This document shows, piece by piece, positions 42,875 to 63,368 of a DNA stretch of 64,000 bases. The position numbers and the translations under genes were made by a program. The stretch comes from Chamaelirium japonicum (Eukaryota > Streptophyta > Magnoliopsida > Liliales > Melanthiaceae). The DNA is taken from positions 95,770,951 through 95,834,950 of the forward strand of contig OX393550.1 in NCBI GenBank assembly GCA_947650365.1, in the 5' to 3' direction. Under the pieces are notes generated by a model. The model saw only the letters and a list, made by a program, of their open reading frames with translations. It made no database searches and had not been told where the DNA came from. Position 1 is the stretch's first letter; every line of letters begins with the position of its first letter.

Positions 42875-43309
42875 GAAACAAAAAAATGTTGTAGATGTGT
42901 AGATTTTTAGGTCCAGGAGTCCAACTTCCTCCATCATTTTTTTTTTGGGTGATTTGTAGGGGAGATCACAACAGACCTCAGAGGCACCACAACCTCGTGC
43001 AAGTAACAAAAAGAGTCGCCACTTTGGCGAAAAAGAAATTGCCACATCCCAGCGAAGACACCCACGGTCTAAAACCAACACAAACATCGCCACACCGGCA
43101 AACAACCATAAGGACACCAGCCCTAAAATCGCCACACCGGCGAGCCAACATCAGGGTCAACATTCCACCACAAGCCTACATACCAGTGCAGCAACAAAGA
43201 AAAGGAAAAAAAATTACCCATCTAAAGGCCATCACAAGCCCAAAACCGGAGGAACCGCAATGTAGTCGGCACTCTGCCAGCCAGCAGTCCAGGGACCGCC
43301 ACTCTGAGC
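42875..43309. other. Empty site and flank of the copia insertion, end of the left contig
   Basis: TTAGAAAC at 42872-42879 is where copy 2 is interrupted by the copia LTR. Here the sequence simply continues with AAAAAAATGTTG to the N-run at 43310. No gene recognised. Open frames here run only into the gap. Confidence 0.8.
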
Positions 43310-43809
43310 NNNNNNNNNNNNNNNNNNNNNNNNNNNNNNNNNNNNNNNNNNNNNNNNNNNNNNNNNNNNNNNNNNNNNNNNNNNNNNNNNNNNNNNNNNN
43401 NNNNNNNNNNNNNNNNNNNNNNNNNNNNNNNNNNNNNNNNNNNNNNNNNNNNNNNNNNNNNNNNNNNNNNNNNNNNNNNNNNNNNNNNNNNNNNNNNNNN
43501 NNNNNNNNNNNNNNNNNNNNNNNNNNNNNNNNNNNNNNNNNNNNNNNNNNNNNNNNNNNNNNNNNNNNNNNNNNNNNNNNNNNNNNNNNNNNNNNNNNNN
43601 NNNNNNNNNNNNNNNNNNNNNNNNNNNNNNNNNNNNNNNNNNNNNNNNNNNNNNNNNNNNNNNNNNNNNNNNNNNNNNNNNNNNNNNNNNNNNNNNNNNN
43701 NNNNNNNNNNNNNNNNNNNNNNNNNNNNNNNNNNNNNNNNNNNNNNNNNNNNNNNNNNNNNNNNNNNNNNNNNNNNNNNNNNNNNNNNNNNNNNNNNNNN
43801 NNNNNNNNN
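43310..43809. other. Assembly gap, 500 N
   Basis: Exactly 500 N, the fixed size used by scaffolding programs, so its true length is unknown. Sequence to the right starts in the middle of the block already seen at 28121. Confidence 1.
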
Positions 43810-44909
43810 CCCTGGTGGTTGTGGTTGGGCTATGGGGTTGGGTGAGGTTTGAGTTAGGAATTCATGATACTAGATAGTGTGCAAACTTTATTATATTTTC
43901 ATCATCATCGAAGTCTAATCCCGTCAAGATGGAATTAAGTGTAAGGAATTATTAACAAGGATTTCCTAACCGACGATCAAGCTATCCCATCACCTCTCTA
44001 AGATTGGTATTGAAAACCTGACAGTGCAACATGGCAAGATTGGGGCAACCAAGAAACCTAATAGGCTAGTTGACGGGTAAGGAAGGAGGCCTACCTACCC
44101 AGTTTAAACACATGCAAGAAGAATTAAGAAACAACCCTCCAAGGTTACCAGAACTAGGAAAGAGTCTAGACGGAGATTGTAGAATGTGGGATTTGATATA
44201 TGGAATGACCTTTATCTCTATGGCACAATTTATGAGCCAGAGGGGTGAAATGAAGCAACATTCTAGAAGTCTGAGCTTTGACCTTGGTTAACACTTAACA
44301 TTTACCTTGTTTTCATGCTCAATTCGTTTTTTGTGGAGGGTTCCAACCGCTATATATGTAGATGTCAAAAGACCACGTCTAAAATAATAAGGCTTGTTGG
44401 CTAATGAGTGTGTTTTTATTGGATCTCAATCCTATGACTGGTGTTGGATTGATATGATGGGTTACCAGTTTTTCCCTAAAACTACTGGTTTGAGGCTGTA
44501 ATCCTTCTGAGATTTGTATTTAAATATTTTTTCTGAGGTCTGATCCTTGACTTAAAGCTTGCAATGATATTTGACTAATATGTTTGTTCGTTGTCGTTTC
44601 CCATGGGTCTATTTCAGCCCTTAAAATGCTGGGTTAGAGTGTTCTGATTGTGTTTGCGTTGTAGCGTATTTGCTTCGGGTTTTCTTACCCTGGATTGTAA
44701 ATCAGATTTTTTGTCCTCTTCAGATATTAGTTATATTTCACACCGTTTTTAGATTTTCTTGCTTTACGTATTTTTTCATCTCAGAAAGGATTTCAATTGG
44801 ATTTTTTTTGTAATTTTTCCTTGCATAATTATAAGTTGCTTTTATTCCCTTCTTTGGGTATTAGTCATAAATCTATATATGATCATCCTGGTTTTACGAA
44901 TGATGCAGA

Positions 44910-52757
<7,848 letters not shown>

Positions 52758-54948
52758 AGCTGATGTGCTTGGCTAGGGTGGAGGAAATCGAAATCATGGC
52801 GTGATTCGGAGTCGATTGTAGTATCTCGGCTTTTCATTGCTGCTTTAAGATATGGTGAAGGGATGTGTTTTTTTGATCCCTATGCAATAATATATTTATA
52901 AAATGTGTTTTCGTTAGGTTTGGGTTTGAGCCAACCCGAAACGAACCGAAGTAGTTTGGTTTTACCGTATTGAAATCCGAACCAATCCAAATTGGGCATA
53001 GACCCGAACCGAACCAACTGATATTAATGTCGGTTAAAAAATAATGGCTATTGGTTATTTATTAGCAAGCCAGAGGTCTGCATTAGGCTTTAGTCCTTTG
53101 TTGTTTCTCCCAGTAGTTGGTTCAATGTTAGCAAACGGTTACTTATGTGCTATTGTGATGTGGGCTTGTCTTGTATGTGGGCTTATATGTTGGAGTTCTG
53201 TTCTCAGGATTGGTCGGGTCTATTCGAACCCCAACTCGGAACCAACTTATATTTAATCGGTTCCCTAAAGCTAAGAACCGAACCAACCCATTTGGTCAAA
53301 ATACCCGACCCAAGTTGCACCCCCAGCACCAAGTAGGTGCCAATATTGCTGGGACAATCGCAACCATCCTTTTACTTGCTGGTCGGGGCTGTGGTGTAGG
53401 GTGCATGCAATGGAACAGATAAAGGGGCAGACCGCAGACGGATCGAAAGGCATGAATTTAAGGCAGCAAGATACACAATCTGTATAGAAAACTAGTAAGA
53501 AACCGGGGCAATGCCCGAATGAACTTGATGCACGATATTTGACACAGACAATGTCACAGTTGTCCGAATAATATGGAGTGTGATTCACTCACTCCAGATT
53601 AGCATCAAACGGTTTTCCTAATGATTTTCCTAATTAGCATCAAATGATCATTAAATATCATTGAATGGGTATTTGTTATAGATTTTCATAATTGGTTTTT
53701 AATAGGATCCAAGAGAGAGAACCGTGTTCACACACGGGAGAAAGATAAGGGTTTTTAAATAGATGTCCACGGATCACAACAGGGGAGAGAGGGCTCCATT
53801 TTAGTATTATACTATTATATTGAACAAAACTTTATTTTTTAGTTGCGAAAATGGACGATGAAGTTTAACAAGTTGGCGACCAAAAAGTCCGAAAACACAA
53901 TTATTGATCTAGGTTTTGCTTATGGATTTATGTCCGTCGGCACAGGCAACAAATATACCCAAACAATCATCCTTCACAATTTTCTAAAATCTCAAGCTTA
54001 AAGATCAATAATTATAAGTCATTAGGCTTTTCATTGATCTTCATCAACTCACACCACTACAGCGACGTCGGTCACACCTAGATGGCGAAGCACCTCTCAC
54101 TCTGGGTGAGTGGTCTCACGTTCGACATATGCTTCTACTGTGGAGCAGTGTTAAAATCCTAATGGGTCCAGAATGGGCAGTCTCGACAAGTTTTAAACCT
54201 TGATCGGGGGGTTGGTACCCATGTTGTGTTTCCGGTAGGCTGTAGCTGACTACAAAAAAAAAACTGACACCACCACCCACCCACCCCACCAACTAAAAAA
54301 AAAAATCAAAAAATAAAAAGGAACATGAATTGCATTTTATCCATACCCCTCAAATAAATCCGTACTTTTGGGACCTTACATCCTTCCATCTTTTTGTATT
54401 GAGTTTTCATTTTACGCATCACCTTATATATTAATCCACGCCCAATATTTTGAATCTCATGAAAACAAACACAAAGACTAGGACTGCAATATATCATTTT
54501 TGCTCCTTCCCGTTCCATCCCTATACAATCACAAATACCATCCAAGAATATTACCCTTTTGCCACTAATCAATTGAGTCTTTTTTTTTTTTGAAAGGTCA
54601 ATTGAGTCTTATTTATCCATTTAAAAAACCAAGGGCTATAATGGAAATAAATCGCACTAACCCATTCTTCCTTTCATCCTATTTTTTGTTTTCCATTTTG
54701 TCCTTCTCTTTTTTTCCACTAATCAATTGAATCTTATTTATCTATTAAAAAAAAGATTATAATGGGAAGGGCAATCCCTCTAATCCACTAACTCATTCTT
54801 CCTTCCATCCTACAATTTGTTTCCCATTTTTTCCTTCTCAATCCTATTTTTTAAAACAACATCAACGGAAATACTTGGGTAGGGTATGGGCATTGGAACT
54901 AGGGGTGGCAATGAGTCATGTCCAAAACCCCTAGATCCGGACCCGACC

Positions 54949-56756
54949 TGTCACGCTCTGAATTTCACTCTGCAGCGAGAAATCTCGGGCGTGAGATTTT
55001 ACTGTCATTTTTTTTTTGAAAGAAAAGGAAAAGAGAAAAGGTTTTTAAGTTTAGTTTGTTCTTCCATATTTGGACCAATCCAATGCTTGAAGACACTAGA
55101 GCACCCGTTCTCGCAAGGAATATAAGAAAATTATTTTGTGGAAAAATAATATTGCTCGACTGTTAGAGGGCATCACTCTTGGAAGGAGGGAGACAACTCC
55201 CTAAATTATTCTAAGAGTTTTGCACTCGTAGGAGCACAAGACTCAGGCCTAGAAGACGAGTCATTCCTTACGTCACTCTGAATTGGCCTTAAGCGGCTCC
55301 GCACACTCAATTATTTTATAATTAAGATTAGCAGAAGTAGTTGGTATCCCAAGTCAGAATAACACACCACCAGAAGCAAACTTTTATATATCAACGATCT
55401 TTATATTATTTTTGGAATATTTGATTTTACTATCATACTGATCCAAATAAGACCAGCCTTGAATCTAAAGTTCATGCTCTAGCTCCAGTGCTTCACAACT
55501 ACTCCATAGCTTCTAGCCCCCACTATTTCATCAGCTACATACGTCTGTCTGATCCACGAACTCAACTCTATCTTATACCTGAGTTTGTGCCCAACAAAGA
55601 AAACGCACACAAACCCTGAGTTACTTAGAAGACTAAATGACTTAGTGAGCCACGCTAATATATATCAAAAGAAACTCATAAAAAAAATAAATGGTGCTTT
55701 AATTGACATCATCCTTTGTTGTTCAACCTAAATCAAGTCATTCCTCTCTAGCATCGTATCTTGAGTTATATTATACCTCTCGTTATTTCTTGACATAAAT
55801 TATGTTATTTTGACTAATATCAATTCTCAATTAATATCATACCTTTAGTACTTTTAATATTATAAGAATATCGTTATTTGAATAATATCGAATCTCACTC
55901 ATATCTCAGATAATGCCATACCTTTTATACTTTAAATGTTATACGAATATCACTATTCGAATAATATCGAATCTCATGAAATATCATCTCTCAAAGAATA
56001 TCGAGTCTTTGTCCTAAGACCTTCATCAGTGATGCAAACACTGTTATACTCATCATGATCTAGCATAGACTTCTACAACCGATGTCTATCATAAAATTAC
56101 TATCACAACCTTAACCACTAGTCTTAGGGTACTCAAAAGAGACCACCAGCACCCAAAGACTCCTAGCGATAAGCCAGAATACTAAAGAGGTCTACACATA
56201 AACCAAACCGGTCTGTTGTATTTTGGTGTCTCTGATTTTTCGAATTTAGGGCTAGAATTATAACTCTAACAGCTATTCTAGGGTGCTGATATCATAATTC
56301 AAACAACTTATTTACGATATTCAAAAGAGACCACCAGCATCCAAAGACTCCTTGCAATAAGGCAGATTACTCTATGAGTCTACACATCAACCAAACTAGT
56401 TCGATGAATCAGGGTGTATTTGATTCCCCTAATCTAATGCCCGGACCCTAAACACGCATCTAAGTTTCTGAGGTGACCAATATGGAGACTAGGGAATGAC
56501 CCTATCTCCAAATCGTTGTGTGATCCTAAGCTCAATCAATTCTTAGTTTTACATTGTAGGTTTTGCCCTCGCATGCGGGCAACGAGATCACCAACTGCAT
56601 GTGATTTGGGTTTACACCCGTAACACGCGATCTAGTGTCACTTTCCGCATGCATTGTTAGGACCTACTACTTTATAAAATAATTCATATCTTACTAATAC
56701 AAGTCATAGACTCCAGACATGCACAAAACCCGAGGGTCTGGTCACATGCCGTGACA
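54949..56756. repeat. Long LTR-like repeat, copy 2
   Basis: Counterpart of 39286-41091 with about 1 percent differences. The clearest divergence from copy 1 is near 56578-56640, where several indels cluster. Confidence 0.4.
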
Positions 56757-57844
56757 TAGCCACTCAAGGCGAATTCAATCATACATATAATACAAGACTA
56801 CAAATGTTGCCCGCGTAATACAACATTACCTTCGGTAGATAGATGACGTGTGCTCCCAACCAAATCCGGACAGGGGACACGTCCCCTAACTACGTTAGGT
56901 AATGCACTAACCATACTAAGTAATTTATATAATACCTAAACATTGATTCTATTCCTAATATGCTCCCGCATCCATACAATACACTTATTATCTAAATCCC
57001 TAAATTACCTATGTGACCGTGCATCACCGTCATGCCTTTTTGCTTGTCATTATCTTAACCCACTAAAAGTAAAGGAAGTTGCTATTTTACACCCAACAAA
57101 TTACTTACACCCCTAACCTAACAAATAAAGAAATGTCGGATGTATCCCACAACATCCCACACATATTGATATGCATATTGTCACCTCCACTGCCTCCTCC
57201 TCCTCCCCTACTTTGCCCCCCCTCCCCCCCCCCCCCCCCCCCCCCCCCCCCCATTCCTTCTCATTCCTACATATGGGTCAGTCACTCTCAACTGACATGG
57301 TGGTCAATTTCTCATGGCCGACATGTCATGGTTCATGTTGGTCGCGATCAAATAATCGCATTATTTTCTAAGCTAATCTTAGATTAGGCCTATTAGATTC
57401 AGTTTTGTTGAACCTACACCTCTAGGCCCGGACTAGACTCAAATGGCTGGGTCCGAGTCAGATATATATCGGTTTCGATGGACCACATTCATCCGACTCA
57501 CTAGCTTGCAGCACGCAGCACGCAAGTAAAACCTAAAATATGGTGAGGGGTGTACCTAAACCTTATGTTTTTATCTAGTAAAGAACTATTTATCAGATTT
57601 AAATAAGGAGAGAAAAGGATAAAGAATTTAAAATATTATCACCATTGATTATTTAATCACACAAGGTGCAACAATTAATTCTCACCCATTGTCATGCTAA
57701 ATAATTTACAATAGAAAAAAAGTATCCCTCGATAACTTTGCTCTGAATTTAGAGTTCTCTTGAAGAATTACTTGATAAAGACTCCAAAGATTCTCACAAA
57801 ATTAAGAATACTCTTCACCATGATCAAATATCTTCTCTAGATAA

Positions 57845-58087
57845 GGGGGTGTTTGGCATGAGGAACAGTTGTTCCGCTTAATCCTCATCCAACAGAGGGT
57901 ATTTTTGTCAATTTACCACTTCTAGTGTAAATTCGATGGTTCAACGTCCGATTGGTAGAGAAACACACGGAGCAATAAATTCTCGTTCCCAACTCTTCAT
58001 TCCACTAGAACAAATAATAGCCATTACTTTTAAAATCTGAAACCGAGAATAGAAACTGGAGGTTCCGGAATGATGCCAAACACCCCC
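57845..58087. mobile_element. Tourist-like MITE, copy 2
   Basis: Counterpart of 42160-42404, flanked by TAA at 57842-57844 and 58088-58090. Confidence 0.9.
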
Positions 58088-58401
58088 TAAGTACGTCACC
58101 TCAAGTTCGTAGGCTTTCGAATATATCAAAGTTCTCAACCTTAATTGTTGTATTAGTTGATTTAGCAGCTCGGGATTTGAATCGTATTGTATTCGAGGAT
58201 GAATCTTCCTCTGGTCTTATTAATTTGGATGATTAACGTTGTATGGATTTTGCTTTGGGTTTGGGTCTGGGGCGCCATGAATAGATCCCCATGATTGTTG
58301 TAAAAAAAAAAATTTTGGTTGAAGAATTTTTTTCTTTGAAGATGAATTGTTATTAAGTATTACTAAGGATAAGAATGTGCGATTCATGTGTATGAAGAGG
58401 G

Positions 58402-58453
<52 letters not shown>

Positions 58454-58547
58454 GGGGGGGGGGCTTGGAAAGCGCAACAGCAAAAGATTCAAGTTATTAT
58501 TATATTTCCTGAGCTTAATGTGTCGTTTCTTTGGTTTAATTAGAAAC

Positions 58548-59263
58548 TGTTGGGGTTCCATCCCCATGGAGGAGACCCAAAGGGGAGGGGAGCATAGCTC
58601 CTTCCCAATCGGACTTGCACCCGAGTCACCCGGCGCGAGACCCGACTCGCCCGGGCGAGTTCCTTAGCCACAAATGAGCAGAAAATTCAGCAAACCCACT
58701 TGGGCGAAGTCGGGTCGGATCTGTTTTTCTGCAGACCCGTTTTGGGATGTTTTAAAGGCTCTTTGAAGGGGCTTTTGGAGTATGCTTGAGTTGGCTTTGA
58801 GAAACCTTGGAGGGGCTTTGAGGGCTGATTTTCTAAGGGAGAATGAGTGCTTTCTTCTACAAGGGAGGAAAAGATTTCCTTGGGGATCGATCTTCGACGG
58901 ATAGATCGGATCTAAGCTTGCAAAGAGGTATGTTCCTTGAGGCTTGCTAGGGTCTCTACTTGTTGAGCCCTAGAAGGGGGGAAAGGTGTAGATCTAGAAG
59001 GAGGAAGAAGAAGGAGTCGGGTTGTACTCTCGTCTTGCTTGCCGTCTTTGATAGTGAAGCCCTCCCCCGAGCATTTGCTCCGAGCATTTGCTCACCGTGG
59101 TTTTTCCCGCAAGGGTTTCCACGTAAATCACCGAGTCATCTTCTTTGCTTGTGATTGAATTATTTTGCATTTGTGATTGGATTGTTGTTTGCTCCTTTTT
59201 TGGTTCATCTCACGGGGAAGAGATCGTCGGTTTCGTGGTTGAGCCGGTGCGGTTTTCCCATCA
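58548..59263 (+). repeat. 5' LTR of the copia element
   Basis: 716 bp, TGTTGGGG...CCCATCA, with the standard TG and CA ends. Its direct repeat begins at 63369. It overlaps the start of a spurious open frame. Confidence 0.95.
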
Positions 59264-59265
59264 AG

Positions 59266-59277
59266 TGGTATCAGAGC
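59266..59277 (+). promoter_or_regulatory. Primer-binding site (initiator tRNA-Met)
   Basis: TGGTATCAGAGC lies two bases after the LTR end and matches the 3' end complement of initiator tRNA-Met, as usual for plant copia elements. Confidence 0.95.
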
Positions 59278-59327
59278 ACGGGTTGTGCACACAAGGTGTT
59301 TGTTCTTGTGTCTGTGAGAAATCAAAA

Positions 59328-62300
59328 ATGGATGAGAGCGGCGGTAGCAAGAATGAAGGGATGTTTTGCTTCAATGGCACTAATTCATGGCCGATTTGGA
59401 AGGAGAAGATGGAAGATATCTTGTATTGCAAGGATTTGTACTTGCCGTTAGGTGGAGATTCAAAGTGCCCAGAAAAGATGTCCGATGAGGAATGGCGGGT
59501 GTTGAATCGAAAATCATGCGGCACGATTCGCAAGTGGCTAGATGTTAGTGTTTGCCATCACGTCTCTGGAGTTACGTCTGCATTCGAGATGTGGACTCGG
59601 CTTCATGATCGGTACGAGAGGAAGACAGTTGGCAACAAGACCATGCTCATCCGCAAGCTTGTCAATTTGAAGTATCGGGATGGAACGTCGGTATCAGATC
59701 ATTTGAACGAGTTCCAAAGCATAGTCAATCAATTGACCGTCACGAAAACAGTCTTGGAAGAGGAGCTTCAAGCTATGCTACTATTGAGTTCGCTTCCAAA
59801 TAGTTGGGAGACACTTGTTGTGTCGGTGAGCAACTCTTCCCCGGATGGCAAGTTAACATTGTCTATTGTGCATAGTGCTTTGCTAAATGAGGAAACAAGG
59901 CGGAAGGTGAATGGAGAAGACCATCCGCAAGGTTTGATGAATGAAGAGCGAGGCCGGAGCAAGAGTAGGAAACCTCATTGGAGGGGGAAGTCGCAAGCTC
60001 GGTCAAAATCCAAAGGTAAATCATTGACGTGCTTCTATTGCAAGAAGGAAGGGCATTTTAAGAAAAATTGTTTCAAGTTCAAGAATGATCTCAAGGGGGG
60101 TAAGGTGAAGCCCAAGGAGGAGGAATGTACATCCGCTACCATCACCGGTGATGATGGTGTAGTTGTCTTGTTGGACAATGGGGAGTGCTATCACACCTCC
60201 GCAAATGAGGTTGAATGGGTTGTCGACACGGGAGCATCATACCATGTCACACCCAGAAGGGACTTCTTTATGAGCTACCGGAGCGGCAATTTTGGCAATG
60301 TCAAAATGGGCAATAGTAGTGCGTCGAAGATTCAAGGTATTGGAGATGTCCAAGTGAAGACCAATTTGGGATGCACCTTGATTCTACGGGACGTAAGGCA
60401 TGTCCCGAATCTTCGACTGAATTTAATGTCGGGATTGGTTCTTGATTGAGAAGGCTATGTGAGTGTCTTCGGTAATGGAGTGTGGAAGCTAAGCAAGGGT
60501 TCATTGGTTGTTGCCAAAGGCAAGGCTTGTTGCACACTATACAAGACGGCCACGGAGGTGCACACTCAAGAAGGTAGTGTGAATGCTAGTGAGGCCACTC
60601 CAGGGCTATGGCATCGAAGGCTTGGTCACATGAGTGAAAAGGGCTTAGAAATCTTGAGGAAGCAGAAGCTCATCACACCTCAGGTTGGCTCTATGGCTTA
60701 TGGCACTTGTGATGACTGTTTGATCGGGAAGCAACATAGGGTGTCATTCTCGGGGCACTCGGAGAGGAAGAAGGAAGTGTTGGAGCTTGTCCACTCGGAC
60801 GTTTGCGGACCCATGGATGTTGCTACTCTCGGGGAACACCGCTACTTTCTTACCTTCATCGATGACTCATCTCGCAAGGTATGGGTCTACTTACTAGCAA
60901 ATAAAAGTGATGTATTTGATGCTTTCTCTAAGTTTCATGCTAAGGTTGAGCGGGAGACAGAAAAAAAACTCAAATGCCTCCGTAGTGACAATGGAGGCGA
61001 GTATGTTTCAAAGGAATTCCAAGACTATTATGCTAGGCATGGAATTCGGCACGAGAAGAGTGTACCCCGCACCCCTCAGCACAACGGGATAGCAGAGAGG
61101 ATGAATCGCACACTAATGGAGAAGGCACGTGCAATGCTATCCATGGCTAAGCTTCCTAAGACCTTTTGGGGGGAGGCAGTGGTGACCGCTTCCTATATCG
61201 TCAATCGGTCTCCCTCGGTTCCCTTGGAGGGTGGCATTCCGGAGAAGGTTTGGAGCGGCAAGGAAGTTAGCTACCGTCACATGAAGGTGTTTGGGTGTCG
61301 GGCTTTTGTACACGTGCCAAAGGAGAATCGATCGAAGCTCGACGATCGGGGCACACCATGTGTGTTCATTGGCTATGGGGATGAAGAATTTGGGTATCGC
61401 CTCTATGATCCCAAGGCCAAGAAGATAGTGCAAAGCCGTGATGTTGTATTCTTTGAAGATGAGACCATTGCCGATTTGGAGAAGACCATGAAGGTCCATG
61501 GTGGAGGTGTAGAGGAATCCAATGATTCCACTCCCATCTCCTCTCCACCAAGCCAAGGGGTGGATGATGGAGAGGGGGAGACTCATGAAGACCCACCGGT
61601 TGTTGAACCGATCGGTGGAGGAGCCTATGAAGACCCGGTAGATGATGCTTCTACCGGTGATGAAGACGAGCTCCTACCTCCGGAAGTGCCTCAAGTCCGG
61701 AGGTCGACTAGGGGGCCTCAATCGTCGAGAAGGTACTCCTCGGAGGAGTATATTATGGTGACAGATGAGGGGGAGCTTGAAGACTTCCTAGAGGCTCTTA
61801 GTGACAAGGAGGATGCAAATTGGAAGAAGGCAATGGATGAAGAAATGGCTTCTTTGGAGAAAAATCAAACATATGAGTTGGTAGAGGCTCCGAAGAGGGT
61901 GAAAGTATTGAAGAACAAATGGGTCTTCAAGCTTAAGCGAGACGGCATCGGCAATGTTGCAAAATACAAGGCGAGGTTGGTTGTCAAGGGCTTTGAGCAA
62001 AAACAAGGTATTGACTACACCGAAATTTTCTCACCCGTGGTGAAGATGACTTCTATTCGGGTCGTGTTAGCATTGGCGGCGAGTCTTGATTTGGAGATCG
62101 AGCAGCTTGATGTCAAGACTGCCTTCTTGCATGGAGATTTGAAGGAGAAGATTTATATGATGCAGCCGGAAGGTTATGAGGTGAAGGGCAAGGAGCACTT
62201 AGTGTGCCGCTTGAAGAAAAGCTTGTATGGGTTGAAGAAAGCACCGCGTCAGTGGTACAAGAAGTTTGACTCCTTTATGGCTTCTCAGAAGTATAAGCGG

Positions 62301-63323
62301 ACAGCGGCAGATCACTGTGTCTACATCAAGAGATTCAAAGGAGGCAAGTTCATTGTTCTTCTGTTCTATGTGGATGATATGTTGATTGTGGGACAAGATG
62401 CTAGTTTGATCAAGGAGCTAAAGCGAGACTTGGCAAAGGCGTTCGACATGAAGGACTTGGGTCCTGCTCAGCATATTTTGGGCATAAAGATCGAGAGGGA
62501 TCGCAGCGGTCGACGACTTTGGTTATCTCAAGAGGCATATGTTGAGAAGGTGCTCGAGAGGTTCCACATGAAGGAGGTGAAGCCTGCGAGTACTCCTCTC
62601 GCAGGTCACTTCAAGCTATGCTTAGCCTTATCACCGAAGACAGTGAAGAAGAAGGAGATGGAGTTGATTCCATATATGTCTGCCGTTGGTAGCCTCATGT
62701 ATGCCATGGTGTGCACGAGGCCCGATATTGCTCAAGCCGTAGGGATGTTGAGCAAATTCATGTCAAATCCGGGCAAGGGGCACTGGGAGGCTGTGAAGTG
62801 GGTACTTAGATATTTGAAAGGGACTTCTAAATACCGATTGTGCTTTGGCAAGGGAAGTCCGACTCTTACAGGATATACAGATGCTGATATGGCAGGAGAC
62901 ATTGATAGCAAGAGGTCCACATCCGGCTATGTGTTTACCTTCTCAGGGGGAGCTGTGTCATGGCAGTCTCGTTTGCAGAAGTGTGTGGCACTGTCAACCA
63001 CCGAAGCAGAGTATATTGCCATGAATGAGGCCGGCAAGGAACTTCTATGGTTGAAGAGGTTCCTCCTAGAGTTGGGGATGAAGCAAGAGGCTTATGAGCT
63101 CAATTATGATAGCCAGAGTGCGATCGAGCTAAGCAAGAATGCTACCTACCATCCGAGGACCAAGCACATTGCAGTTCGTTATCACTGGATTCGGGAAGTG
63201 CTTGAAGAGGATGAAATGGTGCTTGAGAAGATCCACACTAGCAAAAACCCGGCAGATATGCTAACGAAGATGGTGGCTCGAGATAAACATGAGCTCTGTT
63301 GTGAGCTCATTAGCGTCACTTAA
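59328..63323 (+). pseudogene. Copia gag-pol polyprotein with one in-frame stop
   Basis: A single frame of 1331 codons from ATG 59328 to the stop ending at 63323, broken only by TGA at 60447-60449 (codon 374), between protease and the pre-integrase region. Domains in order: gag of UBN2 type (FNGTNSWPIWKEKMEDIL near residue 15), CCHC knuckle CFYCKKEGHFKKNC at 235, aspartic protease DTGA at 300, GAG-pre-integrase WHRRLGH near 426, integrase with Asp491, Asp554 and Glu590 (exactly 35 residues between the last two, the DD35E rule), reverse transcriptase with YVDD (first Asp 1016), and RNase H with STTEAEY near 1226. All catalytic motifs are present. The stop lies where no copia recoding is known, so a nonsense mutation is the simplest reading. 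I rate this copy as non-autonomous unless the stop is a base error. Confidence 0.93.
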
Positions 63324-63349
63324 TGGCTTTGAAGACGTCTTCCTCTCCA

Positions 63350-63368
63350 TGGGTCTGGAGGGGGAGAT
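63350..63368 (+). promoter_or_regulatory. Polypurine tract
   Basis: GGAGGGGGAGAT directly precedes the 3' LTR and would prime plus-strand synthesis. Confidence 0.85.

Noticed and set aside
42895-43845. 316-codon open frame
   Set aside because: More than half of it is the N gap. Nothing supports a gene on either side.
60447-60449. TGA in the copia polyprotein as programmed readthrough or recoding
   Set aside because: It lies between protease and integrase rather than at the gag/pol border, and no recoding signal is evident. A nonsense mutation or base error is simpler.
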